64,000 nucleotides of DNA from Isoetes taiwanensis (lineage: Eukaryota > Streptophyta > Lycopodiopsida > Isoetales > Isoetaceae): assembly GCA_021234155.1 (NCBI GenBank), contig JAJEKV010000086.1, positions 1,488,001 through 1,552,000 on the forward strand. Direction: 5' to 3'. Below, piece by piece: positions 43,391-54,995 of this stretch. Each line of letters starts with the position of its first letter. Positions within the stretch are counted from its first letter, which is position 1. The position numbers and the translations under genes were made by a program. A model generated the notes under the pieces. It had not been told where the DNA came from. It worked only from the letters and a program-made list of their open reading frames with translations, and searched no databases.

Positions 43391-46282
43391 TCAGACATGA
43401 TGCAATGGCGACGGTGCTGGCGATGGAGATGGAGATGGGGCGGGCCGAATATAGCTCTGAACTGCAGAATTTGTGCGCACCATTCGCTTTGTTGGTCGTT
43501 TGAAAGTGAACGTCTTAATCCAAGGTAGAATATTTTCGCTCACTTTAATGGCAAGAAAGAACAGGAACCTATATACGAAAATCATGAGGAAAATCACGGC
43601 AAGGTTCCACCATTTTGAGCGTGCAGTATTTATCTGATACACATCCCGTAGGAGATATATTCCTGGAATGTCTGGTAGACCTTCATACTTGTTTTTGAAG
43701 TTTAGGCCTATGAAATCATTCTCGTAACTTCCCTGCATTATGATGTCTACATGATTCAGCACATGTGGTAACGAAGTTACATTACCATTTAGATGATGAA
43801 TATTTTACCTGCAGACCATACATATGGAAGCCAATGTATGATAAAGGGTATTTCCAGAGTGGTTTTGGCAAGTCATTTGGCAATCTGAAAAATCCAGCTA
43901 CTAGAAGAAACATGCCCTGCAGAAGAAATTTGGCTTCTTTACATCACGTTTTGGATGTTGCTAAGTAAAAGAGAGTCATAGGATTTAGAAGATGTACCTG
44001 GATTCCTGCTCCTGTGATAATTCCCATGAGGAAATTTGGTACGAGACTTGCAACAGCCATCATTAGACTCTCGACTGCTGCTACGCAGGCGAAAAGGTTT
44101 AAAACAGAGTATGCAAAGTGCTCAAATCCAGGATGAAGCTGCACCATGTAGTAACTTATTGCACTTGTAATTAGGGATATGATGAACAGAAATGGCAAAG
44201 AAGAAAGGCTGTTGCCTATTACAAATGATACTACTCCATAGTGTCCATTGAGCCTTTCTCTGCAGAAGACCTAAATGAAAGGGCAAGGACTTTAGTTACA
44301 TATTCTAAACTGCAATATTTCAGTAACAGTTGTACCTTCATGTCTTCTATAAATGAAGGAAAACCACCTATGGACATGAAAACAAGGAATCCACCAATAA
44401 AAGACATGCAAGCAGCTCTCCCCTGTAATCAGAAGCATCAAACTGATTAGATAGCTGCTGCTGATCTTCTAAAAGGGATTCTGAAAATCGACTTACATAG
44501 ATGGCATTGTAATTAGTTCCAACTTTATAATACAGTGTACCAATTCCCAGCGCCAGGATAATGTAGACCCCTAGTCGGAGCCAATAATAGCCGAAATCTC
44601 TTGACATGTTAGTAAATGATCTGAGTGTTAAAATGTACGATTGCATGAAAAAACTAGCTTGACTGCCTTCTGATTCTAGCACCGCTCCTTTCTGAAATAT
44701 ATTACGGTGTATCAGGATAATTGGAAGTCCTGGATCAAAGTTGATGATTGAGGCATTACCGTCTTGTTTATTTCATTAATTTTTAGAACTGCAGATAGAG
44801 CTTGTTCAGATGTTTGGTAGTGATCTACCAGAATCTTGATAGCCTTTACTGTACTTATGCTGTCTAAAGGGTCTATCAGCCTCACACCCTGCATCATTCA
44901 CATGTCTTAGTTGACATAATTTGACATCAACTTCAATGCCTATATAGATTTTATTTTTCTCTATAGATTTTATTTTTCTCTGCGCATAATCATTTTATGT
45001 TACCTTGAAGGAACCTTGAAGATTGTCTCGAACTCTGTCAAAATCAGAATTAATTGCCCTTAGGTAGTGATCTGCGGGGTTTCGAAGCGGAGGGCAAGGA
45101 AATCCAGCAGAAGCAAAGAACTGCAATTGCACATATGAAGAAATGAGGGGAAGACAAAGCCACACAGATGCTTGAAAAGGAAACATACCTGTTGACATGG
45201 ACTGGCTTCACCAAAATACACAAGTTTCCCATGGGAAAGCAAACATAGGTTATCAAAAAGCTCAAAGACTTCACTGCTGGGCTGATGGATAGAAGCAACT
45301 ATAGTGCGTCCATCTCTGGCAAGGTTTCTCAGAGTCTGTGTAACAAAAAAGGCAGAAGCGCTGGAGCAATTTTTCCTTAGGAATTAGAAACAGTAGTAGA
45401 CCAAACAATTTGGGGTACTTATGAAGTTCTATGTTACCTGTCAAGTCCACTAGTTGGTTCATCTAGGAATAAAAGGCGAGGGCGTGTTAGAATCTCCAAA
45501 CCAATGCTCAGGCGCCGTTTCTCGCCTCCACTTAATCCTCTAAGGTGCCAATTTCCCACAGGAGTGTCCACACACTCCTTAAGGCCCATTTCAAGAATGG
45601 TACTATCAACAATTTCCACTTTCTCTCTGTATGGCATTCTATCTGGCAACCTCAGCCTTGCTGAATACATCATGCTTTCCTTTACCGTCAGTGTCCCAAT
45701 CAGAGTGTCTTCTTGGGTCACAAATGCCTGAATGAAAGATGCAACATCATTTGAGCAAATAGAAAGATTGGATCTGCATGTTTTTTTTCTTGTTTAGATA
45801 CTTGCTTGACTTTGTTTTACAGTTATGCTTATGCTGGTAGACTTACAACAATGCCATAGGACAGTTTTTTACGACGTCCATTGAGCAGAACCTCTCCAGT
45901 CTGTTTTGCGTTCTTTGCAAGCCTTCCTGTAGCCAACCAATCAAGAGATTAAGCAAAATTCTTAAATTGTTCCTAGAACTGATGCGGAAGAAGTCCAACC
46001 TGCAAGAGCATCCAACAGAGTAGATTTTCCAGAACCCGAAGGACCCATGATAGCAGTAATGTAACCAGGTTCTGCATAGCCAGTGAGCCCATCAAGGACT
46101 GTGAGAGAATCCCCTGATCTAGTAGAAACTCTCACAGATAGATCACACCATGTCAATCTAGCAAGAATGTCCGAATCTATAGTTTGAGCCTTATCCTTCC
46201 AAATAGCCAAACTAAGAGGGCTGAGCATATTTCTGGGGGGAGGGCTAGCAGCAGGGTCCATTTTGCCACCGGAATCCGCCAT
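43391..46282 (-). CDS. ABCG half transporter, ABCG11/WBC11-like (11 exons)
   Basis: Exons (minus): 46282-46000, 45926-45847, 45727-45438, 45360-45189, 45120-45004, 44888-44760, 44691-44497, 44422-44336, 44270-43998, 43916-43809 and 43732-43391. They have GT-AG borders and one frame of 691 residues, normal for half-size ABCG proteins. The N-terminal nucleotide-binding domain has Walker [10 protein letters not shown], signature LSGGEKRR, Walker [13 protein letters not shown] and the H-loop SIHQPSSE. The membrane domain follows with about six hydrophobic segments, for example [39 protein letters not shown] and [19 protein letters not shown]. The start [10 protein letters not shown] is the only suitable ATG. 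By overall pattern it is closest to plasma-membrane ABCG11/12-type exporters of cuticular lipids, which work as dimers; substrate is inferred. The C-terminal tail has an unusual Pro-Ser/Pro-Ala run. No stop or frameshift is seen. Confidence 0.93.
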
Positions 46283-48300
46283 AGCTAAGGCTGATGGAAG
46301 AACCTAATGGGTAATCACATGTAAGATACTTCAATTCAAGCCAGGGAAGTTTCAGAGCTATGTTGTGATGAAAAAGCATGAAGTTTCAGAGCTGGATAGT
46401 TAGCAGAAGAAGAATTAATGGGGTCAATGAAAGTAGCTGGCCCAGTCTGTGACAAAGGGTTGGACAGAAGCCGGGATGCTTGTAGTCTGGACTGCATTAA
46501 ATTCGTTCCATGGGTTCCTTGGCCATCCCAGAAGGGTGATATCGGGTCCTGTAATCCACAGGTATGTATCAATCAGATGTATCGTACTCTTTTGTATATT
46601 ATACTTATTGTCAATTAAAAGTCTTAGTAAGACCTCCTTGGGACAAATTGTTAGTTGTTACTGATAGGACTTATGCATCTCCACCAAACCTAGCGAAAAA
46701 AAACGACATTAAATGTTGGTATACCTTTCCAACTACTTCCTTGCCTTCGCCATTACATGACAAGTTCTAAAGTAGCCTTCACTAAGGTCCACCATACTTG
46801 CTCTACCAAGGGTTGTATCTCGACTCTAAATTATAGTTGTCTTTTTTCGAAAAAATATCGCCGACAATTCATTTCTTTCGACGACATTTCGCTTTCTCCT
46901 GTTGCATTTCTTACTTCGCACTCCATCATAGTTATTGGTCATTCTCCAATTGTTTGATGTTCATGGGTTGAGACAATAACATGCATCTTGTCAATATTAA
47001 TATTTCTCATGCAGGTTTTCTTAAATTCAAGGATGGATTTCGAGTGCCTAGTGCTTACCTAGTCTCTTACGAGATCATATGGAATATCCACCTCATGGCC
47101 TATCCCCGAGGAACTTCCTTGAGTATGCCTTAAGCCATTATGATTGATTTCAGCCTAGTATAACATAGATCTCTATACAAGATTCATTTATGTCGTTTAT
47201 ATTTAAAGAAATCCAATGAGGAGGCAATTTCTCGTCTTTGTAAAATTCATTCCTAGACACATACAACCCCCAACACACACAAAAATCCAAAGGGGGGAAT
47301 TTAAGATCTCCATCCTAGATAGATGTTGGCCATAGTTGAACATATGATACCGAAAAAAAGGGGCCTTGAAAAACTCAGTCGATCTCCACCTGATTGCAAC
47401 TGATGGTCGCGCCTGATCTGCGGTCTCAGGTTAAGCGGCACAGCCGTCCCAGGTTCAGCGCCGCCACCAGCAGAGAGTCTGCCGAAAAACAGTCGGAAAG
47501 AGAAAATTGGGGGCAAATTTCAAGCCCCATTTTTTTTTCATCGCCACTCGCCGCCTGCTAGGTCAGCTGGCGGCCGCCAGAAAATTTCTTCGCGAAATTT
47601 TCTGCTGACGAAAATTTCTACTTCCACAATGGTGGGTTTTAGGTGTTGCCTTAAAATATCTATTCCTTTACTATTAGATCTTGACCGTAAAAAATCGGAA
47701 CCCACAACAAGTATGTAAAGAAACATTTGAGAATTGTATTAAACCAAGAACTTCGCAAGCTATCAAGTGAGTCAAGTTGCTAAAGCAGGAAAGCACCTTG
47801 GCTTTCAGAGATGCTATGACTCCAATTTAAATAATTACATCAAGTAAACTCTCTAGCTTTGGCTAAACGTGATATACTGGATGTCATAGGATCTTTTGCG
47901 ACTATATCTCTAAGAACATCTCAATGAATGCACTATCAATTTGTGGGGTTAGAACGAGTTAATATCGTTTCTCAACTCATCTTTTCTTCGTGGCCTTTGT
48001 AATACCTTGTCTTCTTTGATGGCTTCAATGTGGGCAACCAAATTTGCCTGGCAATTAAAGATAGTGTTAGGCCTATACCATGCTTTTCTTTCATGGTGAC
48101 AATGTGAAAAACCAAATTCACAATTTTCATACGTCATTATCGTGGCTAGTCAATATTATACAATTAATGATGTTAATACACTTTTGTTGTTGCTAGTCAG
48201 TACAATGTCCATCAATGATCTTAATGCAATGGGTAGTGACAAAATGAATACATCCCATGTGTGGGATTTATGGCTTGAAATTTTAACCATAAGTTATGGA
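46283..48300. other. Upstream region of the ABCG gene; no second gene recognised
   Basis: The first several hundred bases upstream of 46282 should hold the promoter and 5' leader, but no convincing TATA or start can be fixed. A hairpin CAGAAAATTTC-TTCGC-GAAATTTTCTG lies at 47578-47604 beside GGCGGCCGCC. The word GGCGGCCGCC also occurs near 43024 on the other side of the gene. Short open frames here lack recognisable domains. Confidence 0.45.
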
Positions 48301-48309
48301 GAGGACTAG

Positions 48310-48535
48310 AAATGCGTAGAGCGATTGCGGCCATTCACATGTGAGCACACCCCTCAAAATTGAGATAGGCAGATGGGCTTGGGAAGAGCGAGAAACATGG
48401 TCTGCAAATGCTATCAGCTGTGAGTTATTAAAGATGAGTGCGACATTTTTCAACGTTGCTCAGCATTTCCGCCTACCTGGGCACAATATGGCGGGTTGGT
48501 TACGCCTAACCAACCACTACTTGTAATGATGAACA
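48310..48535 (+). mobile_element. Old LINE 3' relic
   Basis: Translated pieces read MRRAIAAIH, then AHPLKIEIGRWAWEERE and VIKDECDIFQRCSAF. This is a diverged version of the LINE C-terminal block (compare MKKRRIIASIRTEAHHLRLE and VEDETHAFQSCPAY at 13.7 kb). Stops and frame changes intervene and the first Cys pair is gone. Confidence 0.55.
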
Positions 48536-49875
48536 TACCTTTGGTAGAAGCACTGGCATCTTAGATCCAAAAGACATTAGACATGCAGGCTCATTTGTTC
48601 CCTTGATCAATACACAGACATATACAAATATACAGTTCATAACCAAGCTTATTGCTGCTAAGGCTTTCCCTTCGAAAAAGCGTGATTTTTTAAACCTTGG
48701 ACAGTAATAGACTGGTTGTTCTTTGTTTCATTGTTTCCACATGACGCACAAAAATGCACTCACTTATATGTCATAGAAAAAGAAGAACCAGAAGTTATGA
48801 GATCTTACAAGTGTTTAGTCATTGACTCTATGTTAACCTTGTGAAATGCATTGTGCAAAGGTGAATGTGAAGTTATAGTTTGTCCCTTAGATATTAATTT
48901 ACTTTATAGGTTGATTTATAGGTTGATTTACCCACATGCACCTTGTCGTTATGTGAAGGCCCTTGTGCCTAGATGGAAGCCCTGGTGTATGGCTACACCT
49001 TGTGGTTATGTGGAGGCCCTCATGTCTGGATGCCCCTTGTTTTATGGTTTTCCACTAGCATTTTGATGGTGTCTTATTTTAAGACACCGTATAGTGGAAA
49101 AAAAATTTCAATTCTATGTGTCATATTTTTTGATTTGGAGCCATAAATGGTATCATATCTCGATGTGACAGTTGTATTTTATGACTATATTAGAAACTCA
49201 CCCTTAGCAATTACCAAAACACTCCTCCTAAAACCAGAAACACTGCCGCTTTAACTCCAAAACTTTCCATGCCCTCGTGCACGACGTGGCACATGATTAT
49301 TTTATTAGAAAATGAAGGGGCTCAGCTACGTTGGGATAAACGTACGTTAAGTAGACAAGGAAAAACAATTGGCAAGGATATATTAGGATAAAAAAGACAC
49401 AAACGTATAAAAAATGGTAAGTACAAAATGTAATTTCCACGGTATCAACCTCTTCTAAGATGGTTATTTTACTACATCATCAATTAATTGCATCACAATA
49501 TGATGCCTCATCAAATTTAAAACACAATGATAGAGCAATCCTATAAAATTGAGAACATATATAGCTCAAATTATCTAAATAAGGGCTAGGCAAAATTGGC
49601 AAAGGCAAAGTAGTGTTGTCTCTAATTTATTTCTAGAAATTGAAGATGTAAAATATTTGGTGAATATTTGCTAAAAGGGATAACAAATTTAACGAATTTC
49701 TAACAAATCTTAGAAAAATTTAGAGCATACAAGCCGAATTTAATCATTATTACAAAGACTATTTTTTATGTATTTGTTCGTAGGAAGAACAAAAACACGT
49801 AAACCACCCTGGCAGGAATGTTATCTCGACATGATCCATCTGGCTAGAACAAGCCGGGGGAGGTCGTGATCTATG
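48536..49875. other. No recognisable gene
   Basis: AT-rich spacer with a short local repeat, TTTATAGGTTGAT (twice near 48903), and repeats of TGTGGTTATGTGGAGGCCCT-like phrases (48940-49020). Nothing coding is recognised. Confidence 0.45.
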
Positions 49876-49880
49876 CCCTC

Positions 49881-50203
49881 TGTCGAGATATATGATATCG
49901 AGATCACCATCTTGACAGCACTCAGCACAGAGGTGCTGACTATGTGCTGAATCAGCACTTCATCAGCACCTACACCAGCCCATCCACTTGCCTTAATTAG
50001 CTACGGCACCTACTTGCCTTAATTAGTTACGGCATAATTATGTGTGGTTGGTAACGGGAGCAGTTATTATTTACTGCCCCTCTTTATATCTTGTATTCAT
50101 ACTTACGTTTAAAACAATTATAATTTGCCTTTGTTTTGGGAGCTTGCGCTCTCGGATATTGGTGTGCATCTCCTACTCTCTCTTTCTTGGTGCAACCTTG
50201 ACA
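49881..50203 (+). repeat. 5' LTR of the 49.9-54.7 kb Copia
   Basis: A 323-bp repeat containing CAGCACTCAGCACAGAGGTG and ending GCAACCTTGACA directly before the initiator tRNA-Met primer site. It retains about 25 bases missing from the other LTR. Confidence 0.95.
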
Positions 50204-50215
50204 TGGTATCAGAGC
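50204..50215 (+). promoter_or_regulatory. Primer binding site, initiator tRNA-Met 3' end type
   Basis: TGGTATCAGAGC immediately after the 5' LTR, the standard plant Copia primer site. It contrasts with the internal-type site of the 25.4-30.2 kb element. Confidence 0.93.
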
Positions 50216-50253
50216 ACTAGGTGTGCCGAGATTGATTCAAGATCAACACAGCA

Positions 50254-51075
50254 ATGGGGAAGGATGCAAGCTACAACCAGATTACTTTCCCTGGCGGTCG
50301 TGTGATTCAAATCTTCGATGGCACAGGTTTCCAGCAATGGAAGAGAATAATGACTCTCATTCGTAAGGCTGAAGGAGTTTGGGGAATTGTTAGTGGCCAA
50401 GAACCAGCACCCGAGCTTGCATCAGATGGCAAGAATAAATCTGTTCTTGATGCTTGGCAACGCCGGGATGACAAGGCTATGGCTACGATTGGGCTTTCTG
50501 TTGCTGAATCTCTTCTTGATGAGGTTCAGAAGGAGAACAGCCATGATTTATGGAATGCTCTCATCCAAGAGCATGAAAAGAAGACCCATACACAAATTGG
50601 GCATTTGTATGCTGAAGTGGTGAATATGCGCTGGGAAGAGACCGAGAGTCTTGACAAATTCGCAGACTACATGAAGAACACCTTTCGGCAGATTGAAGCC
50701 TCTGGAGAAGAGAATAAGATCTCTCCTTCATTGCAATTATTCTTCTTTCTTAGATCCTTACCCAATTCTTTCCATGCTTTGCGCAGCAATCTCATGCAAA
50801 TTGCCGACATGGATCTCAATTGTGCAATCACTTCCGTCGAGGAGATCATGATGAGGAAAGATGCTGAGATTATCAAAGACGAGCACAATGCTTTCTTTGC
50901 AGATCATTCTGAGCCTAAATCCTATGCAAAAGGTAATGAAAAAGCTAAGAAAAAGAAGAGTAACAGTAGCAGCAATGCCTTCAAGGGTGCTGACAGACAG
51001 CATCCAAGCAGCAGGTTTGTGACTATTGCAAGAAAGGCAATTATACCGCAGCAGCAGAATGTAGGAAGAAGATGA
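50254..51075 (+). CDS. Copia gag, frameshifted at the zinc knuckle
   Basis: The ATG at 50254 opens 273 codons: MGKDASYNQITFPGGRVIQI, then GTGFQQWKRIMTLIRKAEGV, DKAMATIGLSVAESLL and a Lys/Ser-rich end. These are usual Copia gag features (UBN2-like). The zinc knuckle lies just after a frameshift near 51010 and reads VCDYCKKGNYTAAAECRKK. The usual His is Tyr and one extra Ala is present, so metal binding is probably lost. It is the particle protein of a dead copy. Confidence 0.8.
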   Translation: MGKDASYNQITFPGGRVIQIFDGTGFQQWKRIMTLIRKAEGVWGIVSGQEPAPELASDGKNKSVLDAWQRRDDKAMATIGLSVAESLLDEVQKENSHDLWNALIQEHEKKTHTQIGHLYAEVVNMRWEETESLDKFADYMKNTFRQIEASGEENKISPSLQLFFFLRSLPNSFHALRSNLMQIADMDLNCAITSVEEIMMRKDAEIIKDEHNAFFADHSEPKSYAKGNEKAKKKKSNSSSNAFKGADRQHPSSRFVTIARKAIIPQQQNVGRR

Positions 51076-52877
51076 AGGATCTTGAGCACAAACTGAAAGC
51101 TTTGGAGACAAACAAAGCTTCAGCCAATGTGGCCCAAATTGTTGAAGAAGTAAGCGTAGCCAATCTGGTTCCTTGCAGCCCGGATTATGTCTATCTTTGT
51201 AAACAAATGGCAGCCCCTCGCTCTATCAAATGGATTCTGGTGCTACAGCTCATATTAGTTGGCACAAAGATTGGTTTGAAAATTTCAGACCTACCTCTTT
51301 CAATCACATTGTTCAAATCGGCGACAATAGTGAGCATCAAATCTGCGGAATGGGTGACATTCAAGTACCCACTAGTCTTGGTATTTTCACTCTAAAAGGG
51401 GTAATGTATGCTCCTACTTTACTTAAAGATCTGATTTCTGTTGCACGTCTTACTGATATGGGCACAATAGTTTCCTTTGATAGTGATGACTGCATTGTTC
51501 GCAACAAAGTTACAGGAAAGAGCCTTGCTCGCGCTATTCGTACGGGTAATCTCTATCATTTGGGCTAAGAATATGCTGACCAAGTTGTTATTGTAGCTGC
51601 TGATAATGGTACCTGTGATCTGTGGCATAAGAGGCTTGGACACATCAGTCTTAAAGCACTCAATCAGTTGCCTCAACTTGCAGACGGTTTTGATCTTCAT
51701 CAGCACCCTACTCTTGCAAGTTGTGAGGCTTGTGCATTAGGCAAACAGCACCGCAGGTTCTTTACTCTCATTGGATCTCGTGCTACTGCTCTTCTTGAAC
51801 TAGTACACACGGATCTTTATGGTCCAACTCATGTTCCTTCTCTCTCGGGTGGTTATTATTTTCTGACATTCATTGATGATTTGAGCAGGAAAACATGGGT
51901 CTATTTCTTGAAGCGGAAATCTGATGCATTTGCCCATTTCCAATAATGGAAAGCGCTTGTTGAGAATCAAATAGCCCATCAGATTAAGAAGCTCGGATCT
52001 GATAATGGTGGAGAATTTACCAGTCAAGCATTCAATCATTTTTGTGTTGATCATGGTATTGAGCGCCAACTTACCGAGCCTCATACTCCACAACATAATG
52101 GCGTTGCTGAATGGAAGAATCGCAGCATTTTCGACATGGCACGTTGCTTGCTCGCTCAATCCTCAGCACCCATTCAATTTTGGGCTGAAGCAGTAAGGTA
52201 CTCAGTTTACCTTCTCAATAGATTGCCTTTATTCTTTGTGAAAAATCAGACTCTGAACAAGCTTTCACCGGCATAAAGCCAAATTTGTCTCGCTTGCGTG
52301 TCTTTGGTTGTGCTGCCTTTATGCTTATTCCCAAAGCAAATCGCAAGAAACTTGAGCATACCAGCAAGAAAATGATCTTTGTGGGTTTTTCTGACCAGTG
52401 CAAGCATGGTTATAGGTTGATTGATTCGGATACCAAGAAGCTTTGTGTTAGTCACAATGTTATTTTTCATGAAGATGTTTCGGCATTTCAGCAAGGTTCA
52501 AAAACTCCTAATGTGGAATTTCTTGATATCTCTGCATGGATAACGGATGACGCCATAGCTTCCAATCCATCGGACTCGGCCGATATTCCAAAGAACACTG
52601 CAGCTAGTTCCAAAGACTGCCCGGTCCCAAAGACTGCAGTGCTTACAGTACCCCTGTTTCCTGATCACGGCGCAGATCTTGACACATCTGATCCAGGAGG
52701 TGATTTTGGAGGTAAAAGGAAACATTTTCCTCCTCAAAGGTTTGCTTTCTATGCTGAAATTATGCCCAGCATTATGGAGTTTTGTGGTGATGCTATTATC
52801 AGTGAACCCACCAGCTATCGCGGAAGCTATTTCATGTCGCCGCACCTCATTGGCAGCCAGCAAATGGACCACTTAAA
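51076..52877 (+). pseudogene. Copia protease and integrase (stops and frameshifts)
   Basis: Protease DSGATAHISWHKDWF lies at 51230. The pre-integrase segment includes LWHKRLGHISLKAL near 51620. Integrase includes LVHTDLYGPTHVPSL, then LGSDNGGEFTSQAF and PHTPQHNGVAEWKNRS. In-frame stops occur at about 51566 and 51944, and frames change near 52250 and 52870. The usual AERKN motif reads AEWKN. Segment 52285-52914 (LRVFGCAAFMLIPKANRKKL) continues to the Ser/Pro linker. Confidence 0.85.
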
Positions 52878-54344
52878 ATGGATTCTATTGTTCAAAATGG
52901 CACTTGGGATTTAGTTCCTCTTCCTCAAGATCAGAAGGTCGTTGGTAACAAATGGGTCTACAAATGCAAGCTCCATCCTGATGGCACCATCAGCAGCTAC
53001 AAAGCACGCTTGGTTGCACAGGGGTTTTCAACCAAACAATATGGCATTGATTACTTGGAAACATTTTCTCCAGTGGTCAAGATGATGAGCATTCGCATTC
53101 TTCTTGCATTTGCTGCTCATTATAATCTTGAGATTCATCAAACAGATGTCAAAACAGCATTTCTTAATGGCAAACTTGATGAAGAAATATATATGAAGCA
53201 ACCTCAGGGTTATGTCAAAGCTGGTGCTGAGCATTTAGTAGGCAAATTGACGAAGGCACTTTATGGGTTAAAGCAAGCATCACGTGCTTGGTACAAGACC
53301 ATAGATTCTTTCTTCAAAGACCAAGGATTCCAGCCTATTGAGGCTGATTCTAATGTCTACATCCATCGTCAAGGCAAGTTCTTACTCATCATTGCTTTGT
53401 ATGTGGACGATTCCTTGCTCATAGGCAACAATAATGAACACATTGCTGAATTCAAGACAAGGCTTGCTGCTAAGTTTCCAATGGTAGACTTGGGTGAAGC
53501 TCGCTATTGTTTGGGTTTGCAAATTACAAGAGACCGGAACAACGGGATTCTTCATATCTCTCAAAAGTACATTGAAGAAATGCTTGAGCGCTTTGGCATG
53601 GCTGATTGCAATCCATCTAAAGTTCCTATGACTCCAGGTACTCTTCTCACTAAGAAAGATTGTCCACAATCTGATGCTGAACGTCTTTCTATGGCAAAAG
53701 TTCCATTTCGGCAATTGATTGGCAGTCTCATGTATTGCATGGTTTGCACCAGACCTGATATTGCATTTGCTGTTATAGCTCTAAGCCAATTTTCAGCAGA
53801 TCCAGGTCATAAGCATTGGGAAATGGCCAAGCACATTCCCCGCTACTTAAAGGGTACTGCTGATTATGGCCTTACATATCGCAGCAATAGTGATGCTTTT
53901 TCATTGCTGACATATAGTGATTCCTCACTTAGTGATGTGATAGACAACTCCAGGTCCACATCTGGCATTTGTTTTCTGCTTGCCAATGCTGTCATTGCTT
54001 GGATCAGCAAGAAACAAGGGCATGTATCTCTTTCATCCACTGAAGCGGAGTATGTTGCAGCATCTATAGCAGCCCGTGAGATCATTAGTTTCAAGGACTT
54101 TCTTGCCGGCATTGGGCAACGCACTCCTGGACTAGCAAGGATGCTCATGGATAACAAAGGTGGCATTGATTGGTGCTCCGCTGAAGTTCGACATCCAAAA
54201 TCTAAGCATGTTCCCAAGCATTATCATTTTGTAAGGGACCTTGTGGCTGATAAGCAGGTTCAGATTGAGCATGTTCCTACACAGGACAATACCGTAGATC
54301 TCTTGACTAAGCCTTTGGCTCGTGACCTCTTTGAGCGACATTGA
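52878..54344 (+). CDS. Copia reverse transcriptase and RNase H (open frame)
   Basis: An open frame of 488 codons beginning MDSIVQNGTWDLVPLPQDQK. It contains reverse transcriptase motifs KWVYKCKLHPDG, HQTDVKTAFLNGKLDEEIYM and the catalytic LYVDDSLLIG. RNase H motifs follow: TYSDSSLSDVIDNSRSTSG and STEAEYVAASIA. The end HVPTQDNTVDLLTKPLARD is a normal Copia C-terminus just before the purine tract and 3' LTR. It lacks its own natural start, as it is the tail of a broken polyprotein. Confidence 0.88.
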   Translation: MDSIVQNGTWDLVPLPQDQKVVGNKWVYKCKLHPDGTISSYKARLVAQGFSTKQYGIDYLETFSPVVKMMSIRILLAFAAHYNLEIHQTDVKTAFLNGKLDEEIYMKQPQGYVKAGAEHLVGKLTKALYGLKQASRAWYKTIDSFFKDQGFQPIEADSNVYIHRQGKFLLIIALYVDDSLLIGNNNEHIAEFKTRLAAKFPMVDLGEARYCLGLQITRDRNNGILHISQKYIEEMLERFGMADCNPSKVPMTPGTLLTKKDCPQSDAERLSMAKVPFRQLIGSLMYCMVCTRPDIAFAVIALSQFSADPGHKHWEMAKHIPRYLKGTADYGLTYRSNSDAFSLLTYSDSSLSDVIDNSRSTSGICFLLANAVIAWISKKQGHVSLSSTEAEYVAASIAAREIISFKDFLAGIGQRTPGLARMLMDNKGGIDWCSAEVRHPKSKHVPKHYHFVRDLVADKQVQIEHVPTQDNTVDLLTKPLARDLFERH

Positions 54345-54431
54345 CTTGGTATTGGTCTTGATAGATTCCAGATCTCATCTCCAGGAGGAGGAGGTTGAGC
54401 ATGGAGATGGTGACCTCTCATCAAGGAGGAG

Positions 54432-54729
54432 TGTCGAGATATATGATATCGAGATCACCATCTGGACAGCACTCAGCACAGAGGTGCTGACTATGTGCTG
54501 AATCAACACTTCATCAGCACCTACACCAGCCCATCCACTTTCCTTAATTAGCTACGGCACCTACTTGCCTTAATTAGTTACGGCATAATTATGTGTGGTT
54601 GGTAACGGGAGCAGTTATTATTTACTCTTTACGTTTAAAACAATTCCAATTTGCCTTTGTTTTGGGAGCTTGCGCTCTCGGATATTGGTGTGCATCCCCT
54701 TCTCTCTCTTTCTTGGTGCAATCTTGACA
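54432..54729 (+). repeat. 3' LTR of the 49.9-54.7 kb Copia
   Basis: A 298-bp copy with roughly ten substitutions plus the 25-base deletion relative to the 5' LTR. It is followed by the target duplication CCCTC. Confidence 0.95.
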
Positions 54730-54995
54730 CCCTCGACCACTTGATGCATGTCTATTTATACCCATCAAAATTATTAATAGTATATAGAATAGAATAGAAT
54801 AGAATAGAATATACATTAACGTCCCTCAGGCCGTGAGGCCCCCGGACTTATGTAGCATCCTGCGAGCTCCCATAGGGTGCTTCCAGCAAACAGACGCATA
54901 GGTTTTATGTAGCCATCTAGCGGGCTTCACTTGTTCTTTATATATTACCCGCATCGTGCTTATAGCTGGCTTCTTGGCCATACACAAATGCATCG

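Larger units (their letters stand above)
49881..54729 (+). mobile_element. Ty1/Copia retrotransposon, degenerate
   Basis: A 4849-bp element. The 5' LTR is 49881-50203 (323 bp) and the 3' LTR is 54432-54729 (298 bp), the latter lacking about 25 bases near its middle (after ATTATTTACT). LTRs start TGTCGAGATATATG and end TTGACA. The target duplication CCCTC lies at 49876-49880 and 54730-54734. The primer site TGGTATCAGAGC (50204-50215) abuts the 5' LTR and the purine tract AAGGAGGAG (54423-54431) abuts the 3' LTR. Several LTR substitutions and many coding breaks show it is older than the other two Copia elements. Confidence 0.95.

Noticed and set aside
47301-47516. A minus-strand open frame of 71 codons upstream of the ABCG gene
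   Set aside because: Short, GC-shifted, no ATG-led domain and no similarity recognised; treated as spacer.
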